From: JAGTVG01 sp964389805
GTDB taxonomy: Bacteria > Bacteroidota > Bacteroidia > Cytophagales > Cyclobacteriaceae
Reading direction: 5' to 3'
Length of the DNA stretch: 13,904 nt
NCBI GenBank assembly: GCA_964389805.1
Contig: CAYMFU010000166.1
Coordinates: forward strand, 1 to 13,904
Of this stretch, positions 7,338-13,904 are shown piece after piece (positions within the stretch are counted from its first letter, which is position 1; every line of letters starts with the position of its first letter). The translations under genes were made by a program, and so were the position numbers. The notes under the pieces are model-generated. The model was not told the origin of the DNA. It made no database searches and was given only the letters and a program-made list of their open reading frames with translations.

Positions 7338-9539
7338 TTGAAACCAAGCATTCGAACCTTTCTGGCGAGCTGTTTTTTTTTAGCATCAGTTATTGTCTAT
7401 GGGCAAAGTGGGGAAACCCCTGATCCCACTGGACGTGTGACTTCTCCTGCCTATGAATCTGATCCCACAACAAATTCAAATATAGAATCACAAAATATAA
7501 ACCCATCAGATATATCATTATCTAATGGATTCATGGGATCGAATGACGTTATAGATGAATCTTCCTGTTCTACGATAACTTATATTGAGAATGATGGTGT
7601 TATACCTATAGAAGATGATATTTCATTAGCTAATGCATCTGACTCTTATCTTATAGGAGCAACAATCCATATTTATGATAACTATAATTCCGATCAGGAT
7701 TCTCTAGTATTTAATGAGCAACATGGAATAATTGGAACTTATAGTCGGTCAGAGGGGAAAATGCAATTGAGTGGAGAGGCTTCCATGGCAAATTATAAAA
7801 AAGCATTATCTTCTGTGGGATATATAAATACCAGCGAAGATCCTGTGACCGAACGTCGTGAAGTTAATTTCTATGCAGATAGTGGTGAAGACAGCCACAA
7901 TTTTGAGCGCATTTATATTGAGGTAGTTTCAGTTAATGATCCTCCAATAATCTCAGGATCTGAATCGGTTTTATTATATGTACCTGGAAGCGGAGCCGTT
8001 GAAATCGATACTATGATAACTATTATCGATGTAGATGACTCTCTGATCCGGAGGGCCCGAATATGGATCAATAATGGGTATAAGATATCAGAAGACTTAT
8101 TAGCTGTGGCAGAGAAATATGGGCTTACTGTCACCTATGATGTACCAACAGCCCATCTCCATATCAATGGGTATGCTCCAATACATGAATATGAAGATAT
8201 CATGTCAATGGTTACATATGAAAATACAAATCCTGAACCAGAGCCCTCCACACGGAAAGTAGGTTTTAAGGTATGGGATGATGATGTGCGCAGTAATTTC
8301 CATTTTAAGGAAATAGAGATCCTTCCCGTGAATCTCCCTCCTGAGATTGTAGGAGAAGATGATAATCCCATCGATACAATTTATATAACCACAATTCAGA
8401 ATATACCAGTTGAGGTATGCGTAGAGGCAAATGATCCGGAAGGCAATATAGCTGCAATCTCTTCTGTGATATCACAGACAGGTAATGGATCTGCTGGGGA
8501 CCTCGCTGATTTATGTTTTACATTTATTCCTGGGGAAGACTTTGTCGGGACAGATACTCTGACAGTTCAGGTTTGTGATGATGGTATTCCGTCAAAATGC
8601 GATACAGTTATTGTAATAGCTGAAGTGGAACCCGAACCTGATGCCACACCATTTATAATAGATGTAACCGGTACTACAATAGATACGTTGTATTTTGAAA
8701 CTGACGAAGATGTTGCACTTGAATTTTGCCTGTATGTGAATGTACCAGAGGGAGAGGAGTTGGAATTGGGTACGATTTCAGAGGCCGGGGATAGCACCGC
8801 CCATGGCAGTTTAAATGAAAATGACGAAGGACCATATTGCTTTATATATCAGCCGGAAGACAATTATTTTGGACAATCAAGCTGGATCATTAAGGTTTGT
8901 AACGACAGTGTTCCTCAGGCCTGTGACAGTGTGGTGGTGATCATAGATGTGTTGCCAGTGAATGATCCACCCGTTGCTGTAAATGATACAGTAAATGCGA
9001 TCAGCAATTATACGCTAACCGGGAATGTTACGGACAACGACTACGATATTGAAGGAGACGAACTGATTGTAAATGAGAACCCTGAAGCCAATCCTATGCA
9101 TGGAGCGGTAGTTCTCCACAGAGACGGAACCTTTGAATACACAGCTGATCCTGGATATCTGGGGGATGACAGGTTCACCTATGTAGTATGTGATGATGGT
9201 GATCCTTCCTTATGCGCTTCAGCTGATGTGGTTATAACGATCGATGAAGTGCCTTTGAAAGTCTACAATGCAGTCTCTCCAAATGGAGATGATATGAATG
9301 ATTTTCTTTATATAGAAGGAATTGAATATTACCCCGAAAATGTATTAAGCATATATGACAGGTATAATAACCTGATTTATGAAACACCCGGCTATAATAA
9401 TAACAATATCACATGGGTAGGCCAGGCAAACAAAGGGATATCAACAAAAGACCTTCCGGGTGATACTTATTTCTACATATTGAATCCAGGGGAAGGGACT
9501 CCCCTTTTAACAGGATTTATAATGTTAAAAGTAGAATAA
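7338..9539 (+). CDS. Large secreted T9SS cargo with cadherin/Ig-like repeats and type B sorting domain
   Basis: A 733-residue surface protein. Residues 1-23 are a signal peptide (LASVIVYGQ). After a Ser/Asn/Thr/Pro-rich linker come two copies of a cadherin-like repeat (about 79-202 and 206-334), both ending in a [ND]xPP-type boundary, then two Cys-containing Ig-like repeats (about 336-430 and 436-538) and a cadherin/VCBS-like domain (about 541-637) with GNVTDNDYDIEGDEL. Residues about 641-733 are the gliding-motility-associated C-terminal domain (SPNGDDMNDFL, IYDRYNNLIYE, LPGDTYFYIL), the signal for T9SS export of the type B class. No catalytic domain is visible, so it is probably a structural or adhesive protein. 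The start is TTG, chosen because it directly precedes the signal peptide. It leads an operon; the next gene begins three bases after its stop. Confidence 0.9.
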   Translation: MKPSIRTFLASCFFLASVIVYGQSGETPDPTGRVTSPAYESDPTTNSNIESQNINPSDISLSNGFMGSNDVIDESSCSTITYIENDGVIPIEDDISLANASDSYLIGATIHIYDNYNSDQDSLVFNEQHGIIGTYSRSEGKMQLSGEASMANYKKALSSVGYINTSEDPVTERREVNFYADSGEDSHNFERIYIEVVSVNDPPIISGSESVLLYVPGSGAVEIDTMITIIDVDDSLIRRARIWINNGYKISEDLLAVAEKYGLTVTYDVPTAHLHINGYAPIHEYEDIMSMVTYENTNPEPEPSTRKVGFKVWDDDVRSNFHFKEIEILPVNLPPEIVGEDDNPIDTIYITTIQNIPVEVCVEANDPEGNIAAISSVISQTGNGSAGDLADLCFTFIPGEDFVGTDTLTVQVCDDGIPSKCDTVIVIAEVEPEPDATPFIIDVTGTTIDTLYFETDEDVALEFCLYVNVPEGEELELGTISEAGDSTAHGSLNENDEGPYCFIYQPEDNYFGQSSWIIKVCNDSVPQACDSVVVIIDVLPVNDPPVAVNDTVNAISNYTLTGNVTDNDYDIEGDELIVNENPEANPMHGAVVLHRDGTFEYTADPGYLGDDRFTYVVCDDGDPSLCASADVVITIDEVPLKVYNAVSPNGDDMNDFLYIEGIEYYPENVLSIYDRYNNLIYETPGYNNNNITWVGQANKGISTKDLPGDTYFYILNPGEGTPLLTGFIMLKVE

Positions 9540-9542
9540 TAT

Positions 9543-10469
9543 ATGAGGAAAATTTTACTGTTATTCTTTTTCATATTGATTTTTGTGGGCGTTTCAACCG
9601 CTCAACAGCAAGCTACCTATGCCCAATATATGTTCAATGGCCTGGCGATCAATCCTGCATATGCTGGAAGTCAAGGTGCATTGAGCGCCACCGCTTTACT
9701 TCGATACCAGTCTGTCGGTGTACCTGGTGCACCTAATACCCAGACAATTTCAGCGCATTCCCCACTTAATAATGAAAAAATAGCTCTTGGGATGCTGATT
9801 ATCCACGACAAGATCGGGGTGATCGACCAGGTGGGTGTTAACGCCATCTATGCCTACAGATTATTTCTGTCAACAAATAATCAAAGTCCAAAAGTGTTGT
9901 CCTTTGGGCTGCAGGCTGGCGTCAGTACATATCGCGCCCAATATTCACAACTAGATATTTATAATCCTACTGATCCGTCTTTTACACAGGATGTAAACCA
10001 GACTATGCCAACCTTCGGATTTGGTATATATTACTATTCTGATAAATTTTATGCAGGACTAAGTGCTCCGAATTTAATGTACAATGTATTTGACCGGGGT
10101 AACGAACTTGAAACCATTGTACAATCCAATCCTATTATACTGAATTCAGGCTATGTGATTACACTAAGCCGTTTGATGAAACTCAGGCCTAACTTCCTGT
10201 TAAAATTACTAGACCAGAAAGTAGTTGAATTAGATCTGAATGCAAATATTTCATTTGATGATGTTCTATGGCTGGGTGTTTCCTATCAGGTTTCAAGCTC
10301 AGTTAATCTATTGGCAGAGGTTCAGATAACCAACCAATTACGTATAGGGTATTCATATGCATTCAGAACGAGCACTATTAACAGAGTTGACCTGGGATCT
10401 CATGAATTCATGATAAACTACAGGTTTAAATATCCGAAATCTGGAGTGGTTACGCCAAGACATTTCTAA
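9543..10469 (+). CDS. PorP/SprF family type IX secretion system membrane protein
   Basis: A 308-residue outer-membrane protein. A signal peptide (1-20, ending STAQQ) is followed by the family opening QATYAQYMFNGLAINPAYAG (23-42), then alternating strands such as NTQTISAHSPL and GLQAGVSTYRAQYSQLDIYN and a C-terminal strand HEFMINYRFKY, the layout of an outer-membrane barrel. In Flavobacterium, SprF is needed for secretion or attachment of the adhesin SprB, and cargo-specific SprF paralogues sit beside type B cargo genes, as here. So this copy most likely serves the protein encoded just upstream. Length is normal for the family. The start ATG lies three bases after the previous stop and six bases separate its stop from the next ATG, consistent with one transcript. 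I give no symbol because porP/sprF paralogues are numerous and cannot be told apart from sequence reading alone. Confidence 0.94.
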   Translation: MRKILLLFFFILIFVGVSTAQQQATYAQYMFNGLAINPAYAGSQGALSATALLRYQSVGVPGAPNTQTISAHSPLNNEKIALGMLIIHDKIGVIDQVGVNAIYAYRLFLSTNNQSPKVLSFGLQAGVSTYRAQYSQLDIYNPTDPSFTQDVNQTMPTFGFGIYYYSDKFYAGLSAPNLMYNVFDRGNELETIVQSNPIILNSGYVITLSRLMKLRPNFLLKLLDQKVVELDLNANISFDDVLWLGVSYQVSSSVNLLAEVQITNQLRIGYSYAFRTSTINRVDLGSHEFMINYRFKYPKSGVVTPRHF

Positions 10470-10475
10470 ACTGAT

Positions 10476-12722
10476 ATGAAGAACTTACTCATATTCCTGG
10501 CATTTGTGCTTATCTTGGGGCAATCCGTTTATGGGCAGAGTTCTAATATCTCTACACTCTTTCAAAGCAACCTTCGTAAGGCCGATAATTATTTCAGTAA
10601 ACTGCAGTATCAGAACGCCGTTGAGTTTTATAAACGGGTATTGGAAAGAGATTCCAGCCACTTTAAATCCAAACTAAGGCTGGCTGAATCCTACATGATT
10701 TTAAAGGATCCTGATTCCTCGGCTGTCTGGTATGATAAGGTATTATCTTCGATTGATGATCCATCCAGGATTGATCCTGATCACTATTATAATTATGCGC
10801 AGGTGCTTTCATCTAGTGAAAGATATGAGGAAGCGCTTTCCTGGTATGAGATTTACGCTGTTCTTGTGCCGGATGATCCCAGAAATATGGATAAGATCCA
10901 GTTTCTTAACAATATGGATTATTATTTGAGCGATTCCAATCTCTATGAACTCATCGTCCTGCCTTTCAATTCTGACCATTCTGATTTTGGAGTTAAATAC
11001 TATGACTCTGGCTTTGTATTTATCTCTTCCAGGGATAAACGGGTACTTTTAACAAACAACGCTAAATCAGCCATGTCTGAAAAAGAATCCCCATTGAACC
11101 TATACTATGTTGGGATAGATTCATTGGATCAGTATCAGGAACCTGATCATTTCCAAAGAGAATTAAAGACCAGGTTTCACGAAGGCCCATTGGCGTTTTA
11201 TACCGATAACAAAAAGGTGATCTTCACCCGGAATAATTATCACGAAGGTAAAAAAACAAGAAGTATTCTGGGGATCTTAAATGTTGGCCTGTTTACTGCC
11301 GAGATGGACGAAAACAACAACTGGAAAAACATTGAAGCTTTTGAATACAATCATCCGGACTATTCTGTTGGGCATCCCAGTTTGTCTGAAGATAATGAGC
11401 GGTTGTATTTTTCTTCTAATATGCCTGGTGGTATAGGGGGCAACGATATATATGTGTCTGTTCGTGGAAATGGGAAATGGGGTAAACCTATTAACCTCGG
11501 GCCGGAAATCAATACCCCTGGGGATGAGATGTTTCCTTATATTTCAGATGACAGCACCCTGTATTTTGCATCTGATGGATGGGGAGGTTTTGGAAGCCTT
11601 GATATATTCAGAGCACTTGGGCAAGACAGTGTTTTTATGAGTCCCTATAACCTTGGTTTTCCCGTCAACACAAACAAGGATGATTTTGCTTTGATCATTA
11701 ATGAAAAGGAGAGGAGTGGTTATTTTTCATCCGACCGGGAGGGTGGTAAAGGCTTTGATGATATTTACGCATTTAACATAAAGTCATTTAAGATTCACGC
11801 CAGGGTGTTGGAACTGTTTAATAAGGAACCGATCCCGGACGTGCTGGCCTCTCTTATTAACATCAATGGGGATACCATCGTTCAGAAGAATTCGGACAAT
11901 AATGGGAGGTTTCAGATGGACTTACCATTCGATTCAGAATATACCATTAAACTGAATAAAGATGAGTATACTCAATACGAGTATATTTATTTGTCTACCC
12001 TTGACCGTAAATCAGGAATTGATAGCCCGGATTATTATATGTGGAAGCATGAACTGTTTTCTGAAGGCATCATATTTAATAATGAAACGCATATTCCTAT
12101 GCCACACGTATTGGTTGTGCTTCATAACAAGACCGATAATGTATTTGATTCAACATTTACTGATGACCAGGGGAAATATGTGTTTCCTTTGTTACCTGAC
12201 AAAACCTATGATGTTAAGGCCGATAAAGAGGGATATGTAGCAGAATCCTTGCCTGTGATGACCAACCGGGTACAGAAAGGTATCATATTAAATGATTTCG
12301 TACTGGAGTCGGAGTTTATTGAGAAAGTATTTGTTTACTATGATTTTGACAAGAGCAACATAAAATCAAGGTTTCATCCTGACCTGAACAGAATGGCAAA
12401 TCTGTTAAATCAATATCCTGATACCAGATTCTTCATAGGGGCTCATGCCGATGCCCGTGGAAGCAATGCCTATAACCTGGCCTTATCAGAAAGAAGGGCA
12501 AACTCGGTGAAAAGATATATGATCGCAAAAGGGATAGATCCATCGCGGATAGATATCAGAGCATTTGGCGAATTACTGATTATTAACCGGTGTGTGGATG
12601 GTGTGAACTGTCAGGAGATTGATCACTCCATTAACAGAAGAGCCGAATTAAAGATCGAATTTGGAAGTACAGATCAAAGTTCTGCCTCTATTTCGAATCC
12701 AGGAGATTTGGGAGATCAATAG
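10476..12722 (+). CDS. TPR / PD40 beta-propeller / CnaB-like / OmpA C-terminal domain protein (PorE-like)
   Basis: A 748-residue envelope protein. A signal peptide (1-20, SVYGQ) precedes TPR-like helices (about 32-140), a PD40/WD40-like propeller (about 160-435, with repeats such as LYFSSNMPGGIGGNDIYVS and LYFASDGWGGFGSLDIF), two carboxypeptidase-regulatory/CnaB-like beta domains (about 438-505 and 525-610), and an OmpA-like domain (about 616-729). The OmpA part has Asp659 in HADARGS and Arg674 in LSERRA, 15 residues apart, as in the E. coli OmpA pair that binds peptidoglycan diaminopimelate. It also carries the C-x-D-G-V-x-C insert usual in Bacteroidota. This domain order matches PorE and related proteins, which tie T9SS components to the cell wall. 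It is the third gene of the cargo-PorP/SprF operon and probably anchors that complex. It ends in a short Ser-rich tail. Confidence 0.92.
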   Translation: MKNLLIFLAFVLILGQSVYGQSSNISTLFQSNLRKADNYFSKLQYQNAVEFYKRVLERDSSHFKSKLRLAESYMILKDPDSSAVWYDKVLSSIDDPSRIDPDHYYNYAQVLSSSERYEEALSWYEIYAVLVPDDPRNMDKIQFLNNMDYYLSDSNLYELIVLPFNSDHSDFGVKYYDSGFVFISSRDKRVLLTNNAKSAMSEKESPLNLYYVGIDSLDQYQEPDHFQRELKTRFHEGPLAFYTDNKKVIFTRNNYHEGKKTRSILGILNVGLFTAEMDENNNWKNIEAFEYNHPDYSVGHPSLSEDNERLYFSSNMPGGIGGNDIYVSVRGNGKWGKPINLGPEINTPGDEMFPYISDDSTLYFASDGWGGFGSLDIFRALGQDSVFMSPYNLGFPVNTNKDDFALIINEKERSGYFSSDREGGKGFDDIYAFNIKSFKIHARVLELFNKEPIPDVLASLININGDTIVQKNSDNNGRFQMDLPFDSEYTIKLNKDEYTQYEYIYLSTLDRKSGIDSPDYYMWKHELFSEGIIFNNETHIPMPHVLVVLHNKTDNVFDSTFTDDQGKYVFPLLPDKTYDVKADKEGYVAESLPVMTNRVQKGIILNDFVLESEFIEKVFVYYDFDKSNIKSRFHPDLNRMANLLNQYPDTRFFIGAHADARGSNAYNLALSERRANSVKRYMIAKGIDPSRIDIRAFGELLIINRCVDGVNCQEIDHSINRRAELKIEFGSTDQSSASISNPGDLGDQ

Positions 12723-12732
12723 TATGTATTTA

Positions 12733-12764
12733 TTTGCCTCAATTTAAGATAGTTCTTATTTTTG
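12733..12764 (+). promoter_or_regulatory. Bacteroidota-type promoter for the acyltransferase gene
   Basis: TTTG at 12733-12736 (-33) and TATTTTTG at 12757-12764 (-7, exact TAnnTTTG) are separated by 20 bases, the usual spacing. Transcription would start near 12771, giving a leader of about 14 bases before the ATG at 12785. The element begins just 10 bases after the stop of the OmpA gene, so the last gene has its own promoter even though it follows the operon closely. It also argues against the longer frame that begins at TTG 12734, because that start would lie inside the promoter. Confidence 0.65.
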
Positions 12765-12784
12765 CCCATCTGACTATTGAAATA

Positions 12785-13522
12785 ATGAAAAAGGTCTTAG
12801 GGTTCATTTTAACTCCCATATTTTATCTTGCTTTTGGATTGATATTAGGCATATTTCACCCAATACAAGTAATTTGCTGGAATATCTGGGGCTATAAAGC
12901 GCATAAACGTTCGGTTGAAATCTTTAATTTATTGTTAATCAAATCACTTGCATTGCTCGGTTCCAGGGTGCGGTTCGAAGGATTTGATAAACTGCCCCTT
13001 AACAGGCCATTGATCATTATTGCAAACCACCAGAGTTTGTTCGACATTCCTCCTATTGTGTGGGGATTTAGAAGACATCATGCCAAGTTCATCTCCAAAA
13101 AGGAACTGGGACATGGCATACCTTCCATTTCATACAACCTCAGGAAAGGTGGATCCATCTTAATTGACCGGAAAGATCCCCAGCAAGCTGTTGAGCAAAT
13201 AAGAAATCTTGGTAAGAAAATAGAAGAGAATAATTATTCTGCAGTAATATTCCCTGAAGGAACCAGAAGTCGAAACGGTAAAGTAAAAAAATTTAAAGTA
13301 AGAGGGATACATACCTTGCTGGAAAACGCACCATCATCATTGATCGTTCCATTTGTTATAGATGGCAATTATAAGCTGCAAGAAAATGGGTCCTTTCCCC
13401 TGGCTGTCGGAGTTAAACTGACTTATACTGTACTAAGCCCTTTTGAACTGGATGGATTAAGTGCAGAAGAGATAACCGAAAAGTCAGAGCTTCAGATCCG
13501 GGAGCACCTCGGGCAGGAATAA
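12785..13522 (+). CDS. PlsC-type 1-acyl-sn-glycerol-3-phosphate acyltransferase
   Basis: A 245-residue inner-membrane enzyme that adds the second acyl chain to lysophosphatidic acid in phospholipid synthesis; some relatives acylate other lipids. A hydrophobic segment (about 5-35) anchors it. The catalytic NHX4D motif is NHQSLFD (81-87, His82 and Asp87), followed by KFISKKELG (101-109), GSILIDR (123-129) and the phosphate-binding FPEGTRSR (156-163); VPFVIDGNY (188-196) is the fourth block. All residues expected for activity are present and the length is typical. I chose the ATG at 12785, because it starts the membrane anchor and lies a short way after a strong promoter; the frame extends to a TTG at 12734, but its 17 extra residues would overlap that promoter. 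There is no obvious functional link to the secretion operon upstream. Confidence 0.92.
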   Translation: MKKVLGFILTPIFYLAFGLILGIFHPIQVICWNIWGYKAHKRSVEIFNLLLIKSLALLGSRVRFEGFDKLPLNRPLIIIANHQSLFDIPPIVWGFRRHHAKFISKKELGHGIPSISYNLRKGGSILIDRKDPQQAVEQIRNLGKKIEENNYSAVIFPEGTRSRNGKVKKFKVRGIHTLLENAPSSLIVPFVIDGNYKLQENGSFPLAVGVKLTYTVLSPFELDGLSAEEITEKSELQIREHLGQE

Positions 13523-13701
13523 CCTTCCTTCAACAATTAGCTTTACTATTAACTATTATGTTCCTTAATCCGGCAATTATCAATAACCCGGAAAATTTTA
13601 AAATAAACCAAACAATTAAGATTTAATAAAATAGAATTCAAAATCCAAAAACTTGCTGTGGTTATTTAACAATTCTCAAAACTTACAATATAACGATCAG
13701 C

Positions 13702-13716
13702 TAATCTGACAGATTA
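13702..13716. repeat. Palindrome TAATCTG-A-CAGATTA
   Basis: Perfect 7-base arms flank a single central A. It could be a binding site for a dimeric DNA-binding protein; a one-base loop makes an RNA hairpin unlikely unless the stem opens. No partner copy was found in the rest of the window. Confidence 0.4.
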
Positions 13717-13777
13717 TCATGGATTATGCCTCTATATGAATCTTGATGCCATACAATTTAGAAATATTAGAACATAC

Positions 13778-13800
13778 AAATGTTTCATGGTGAAACATTT
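13778..13800. repeat. 23-base palindrome with parS-like half-sites
   Basis: Arms AAATGTTTCA (13778-13787) and TGAAACATTT (13791-13800) are perfect complements around TGG. The core TGTTTCATGGTGAAACA has the same half-sites as the ParB centromere site parS (TGTTTCACGTGAAACA) but its spacer is one base longer and the central bases differ. It is not followed by a T-run on either strand, so it does not look like an intrinsic terminator. It may be a degenerate parS, or an operator for another dimeric regulator. Confidence 0.5.
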
Positions 13801-13904
13801 AAAGATTTGTGTTTCGGACCTGATTTTTCTGGCTAAGTCGATAGATATTAATCGGTTAGAAACAATCTAACTATTCATGATCATTTTTCGAGTAACAGAT
13901 CGCT

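Larger units (their letters stand above)
13523..13904. other. Non-coding region of 382 bases at the window end
   Basis: No frame of protein-like composition and no tRNA or rRNA sequence is visible. It contains two perfect inverted repeats, described separately, and a weaker 6-base inverted repeat (GTTAGA at 13855-13860, TCTAAC at 13866-13871). A 5-base GC stem (13569-13573 with 13588-13592) lies after the acyltransferase gene but lacks a following T-run. The neighbouring gene beyond the window is unknown, so this could be its upstream region. Confidence 0.6.

Noticed and set aside
12734..12784. TTG start giving a longer acyltransferase
   Set aside because: The start falls inside a well-matched promoter, and the ATG at 12785 begins directly with the expected membrane anchor.
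13569..13592. Possible terminator after the acyltransferase gene
   Set aside because: The stem has only five base pairs with a 14-base loop and no T-run follows, so an intrinsic terminator is not supported.
13778..13800. Reading the palindrome as an intrinsic terminator
   Set aside because: The sequence after it is not T-rich on either strand, and the stem is AT-rich.

Overview
The window looks like a chromosomal segment of a member of the Bacteroidota. The main reasons are a PorP/SprF-family type IX secretion (T9SS) membrane protein, a secreted protein ending in the gliding-motility-associated (type B) T9SS C-terminal domain, a TPR/PD40/OmpA protein, an N-terminal CBM9-like DUF5916 outer-membrane protein, poor Shine-Dalgarno sequences, and one very good Bacteroidota-type promoter (TTTG, 20 nt, TAnnTTTG) in front of the last gene. 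The sequence does not allow a genus call. I see no rRNA, tRNA, CRISPR array, insertion sequence or phage gene.

Layout. (1) Positions 1-2715 hold a cell-envelope glycan block: the 3' end of a discoidin (F5/8C)-type protein, a TIGR03663/Agl23-like multi-spanning GT-C-type membrane protein whose TTG start overlaps the preceding stop, and a convergent GT2 glycosyltransferase of the dolichyl/polyprenyl-phosphate type. (2) Positions 2948-4246 encode a secreted GH29 alpha-L-fucosidase, apparently a stand-alone gene without SusC/SusD neighbours in the window. (3) Positions 4408-6483 (minus strand) encode a DUF5916 protein with an exported CBM9-like domain and a probable outer-membrane barrel. Both ends of this gene abut what look like gene relics: a GNAT-like N-terminus at its 3' side and a decayed piece of a second DUF5916 gene just upstream of its start. 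(4) Positions 6484-7337 are AT-rich and non-coding apart from that relic. (5) Positions 7338-12722 form a tight three-gene operon: a large multi-domain T9SS type B cargo, PorP/SprF, and a TPR/PD40/OmpA protein. This is the familiar cargo/translocon-accessory/peptidoglycan-anchor arrangement. (6) Positions 12785-13522 encode a PlsC-type acyltransferase with its own promoter. (7) The last 380 bases contain no gene but hold two perfect inverted repeats, one of which has parS half-sites with a spacer one base too long.

How the genes may work together. The three-gene operon most likely exports a Cys-rich, beta-sandwich surface protein through the T9SS and attaches or localises it with the help of its own PorP/SprF and OmpA partners. 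The glycan block probably assembles or transfers a sugar from a lipid carrier at the inner membrane. The fucosidase and the DUF5916 protein point to use or remodelling of glycans in the envelope or outside it. Nothing here is a demonstrably new system. The observations most worth checking are the DUF5916 relic, the parS-like palindrome, the altered DXD motif of the GT2 enzyme, and the composition of the secreted cargo.
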